Assembly (NCBI GenBank): GCA_014706295.1
Contig: JACSVZ010000016.1
Location: forward strand, 6,305,168-6,369,167
DNA: 64,000 bases
Direction: 5' to 3'
Source of the DNA: Lycocorax pyrrhopterus obiensis
Lineage: Eukaryota; Chordata; Aves; Passeriformes; Paradisaeidae
Below the pieces are notes generated by a model, which ran no database searches, had not been told where the DNA came from, and worked only from the letters and a program-made list of their open reading frames with translations. Below are positions 62,959 through 64,000 of the stretch, piece after piece (positions within the stretch are counted from its first letter, which is position 1; every line of letters begins with the position of its first letter). Position numbers and translations under genes: made by a program.

Positions 62959-63235
62959 TTAAAGGTCTGTGAGGGAGACATCATCCCCCTCACCATCATC
63001 CTCCAAATTTTCATAATCCTTCTGCCTTGTAGTGGGCTCAAGTGAGCAGTGTCATTCCTTAATTTGACGTTTTCTGTTTTATTTTGCAGGGCAGTATGTC
63101 CAAAATCAGCACAGATGTTGCCACCAGTGGTAGCACCCACCCCAAAGAGGAACTCTTCCCACAACAAAAAGTAACCAGTCTTACATTAGAACAATCGTAA
63201 TACAGCTGACTGCCCATTATCCACTGAAACGGGAA
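62959..63235 (-). pseudogene. Possible broken membrane-protein C-terminus, unidentified
   Basis: Read on the minus strand, a stop-free frame of 58 codons encodes SSSLGWVLPLVATSVLILDI followed by a basic KIKQK stretch. That pattern fits a transmembrane helix plus stop-transfer signal, then a TAA. After about 20 bp, in another frame, 26 codons encode EPTTRQKDYENLEDDGEGDD and end with VSLTDL and a stop. This resembles a short acidic cytoplasmic tail with a YENL tyrosine motif. Together they would be the end of a type I membrane protein with one frameshift. Against this: no family is recognised, no extracellular domain is found upstream, and both pieces could arise by chance from pyrimidine-rich and GAT/GAG-rich DNA. 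Confidence 0.15.
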
Positions 63236-64000
63236 CTAGGACAGTAAAGGGAAAAACATGGCTGAAAGGGTTACCAGACTGCAAGGTGCACAGAGAGCTG
63301 TGAGGAGCCAGGCAAGGCCCACCGGGATAACGCTGAGTTGGAGGCAGCTGATCCCTGCAGAGGAAAGACTTTCTGCACCTCAGTGCTTACTGCTCTTGGT
63401 TGTAGAAAGAACCAGGGGCTGTGACAAAGCACCAGCCCACTTGTGGACCCATGTCTGCCCCATGGAAAAAGCTTCTTGGACCCCAGAATGTGGGGGGGAG
63501 TGCACAGATGGCCAGGCAGCTCTCCTGGGGTGTCTCTCAGGCTCAGCACTGGTTGGGTTACACTCAGAGCAGCTCCCTGCAGAGTCATGCATCAGTTTCT
63601 GCGCTGGGCTAGAAGTTACGCTTTGTTTTTAAACATCTGTAAAGCACAAACCTTCAGCATCCTGCTTATGAAATTGCCCACTGAAGTCTACAGAGGTTTT
63701 GCATTCAAAACAATTACACCTTTAATAAGTGATCTAAATGCCATCCTATAAATGAAGAAGAGGGTGTTCAGCAAAGCTCGTTTGTTCCTGTGTTTCTGTT
63801 CAGTTATTAGCTACAGTTTTACAACAAGAAGATAGAATGAAATTCCATGGCTGCACTGCATTAGAAATGCTGTCAAGACTGGCTGAAGATTACTGATTCT
63901 GCTTCAGTTGGAATTTGTACAAGTAATGTTATCTAAAGAAGAACCATATGAGGGCAAATTGAGAAGCACAGAATGAAAACTATTAAAGTTTAACCTAGCA
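63236..64000. other. Unique non-coding DNA with a moderately GC-rich patch
   Basis: At 63.26-63.63 kb several overlapping frames (up to 124 codons plus, 105 minus) share a GC-richer patch. None contains a known motif and they exclude each other. The final 370 bp are AT-rich with nothing recognised. Confidence 0.45.

Noticed and set aside
1..64000. CRISPR array, operons or other prokaryotic features
   Set aside because: No regularly spaced repeats or dense long frames; CR1 and MIR relics show vertebrate DNA.

Overview
This is a stretch of vertebrate nuclear DNA, most likely from a bird. It is AT-rich, poor in CpG and sparse in repeats. The main diagnostic element is the 3' end of a CR1 LINE near 17.4-17.5 kb, whose terminal sequence runs into the GATTCTGTGA motif typical of CR1 elements in birds and other sauropsids. 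Old amniote relics fit the same picture: about five MIR-like SINE fragments, a degraded LINE reverse-transcriptase piece, and palindromic MITE-like relics. I saw no Alu, L1 or B1/B2-type elements. The species cannot be fixed from the sequence alone.

I found no protein-coding gene I would defend, and no rRNA, tRNA or snRNA gene, CRISPR array or bacterial feature. No stop-free stretch encodes more than about 150 residues, none matches a family I recognise except the LINE relic, and there is no CpG island. The window therefore reads as an intergenic desert or the inside of one or more very long introns.

Layout: 1-6.8 kb is unique AT-rich DNA with minor simple repeats. 6.8-8.6 kb holds the LINE relic and two MITE-like relics. 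8.6-17.4 kb is mostly unique and includes a homeodomain-site-rich block near 10.8 kb. 17.4 kb is the CR1 end. 20.2-24.4 kb is strongly A/purine-rich on the + strand and contains a 61-bp tandem duplication and a broken Lys-rich frame. 28.1-28.7 kb is a regulatory-looking block. 29.6-36.8 kb carries four of the MIR relics and an isolated CpG cluster at 31.1 kb. 39.5 kb has a probable ancient LINE 3' end and 45.0 kb the clearest MIR. 49.2 kb has an exact PBX-MEIS decamer. 53.0-53.6 kb is an isolated GC-rich block. 54.3 and 60.7-60.9 kb carry POU/octamer sites. 61.4 kb and 63.0-63.2 kb contain the only two stretches that look somewhat coding-like.

Because there are no genes, no pathway can be described. 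If the window has a function, it is most plausibly cis-regulatory. That is inference from motif clustering and needs cross-species alignment. I found no convincing new biological system. The items most worth checking are the possible membrane-protein relic and overlapping candidate exon at 63.0-63.2 kb, the homeodomain-rich block at 10.8 kb, and the CpG cluster at 31.1 kb.
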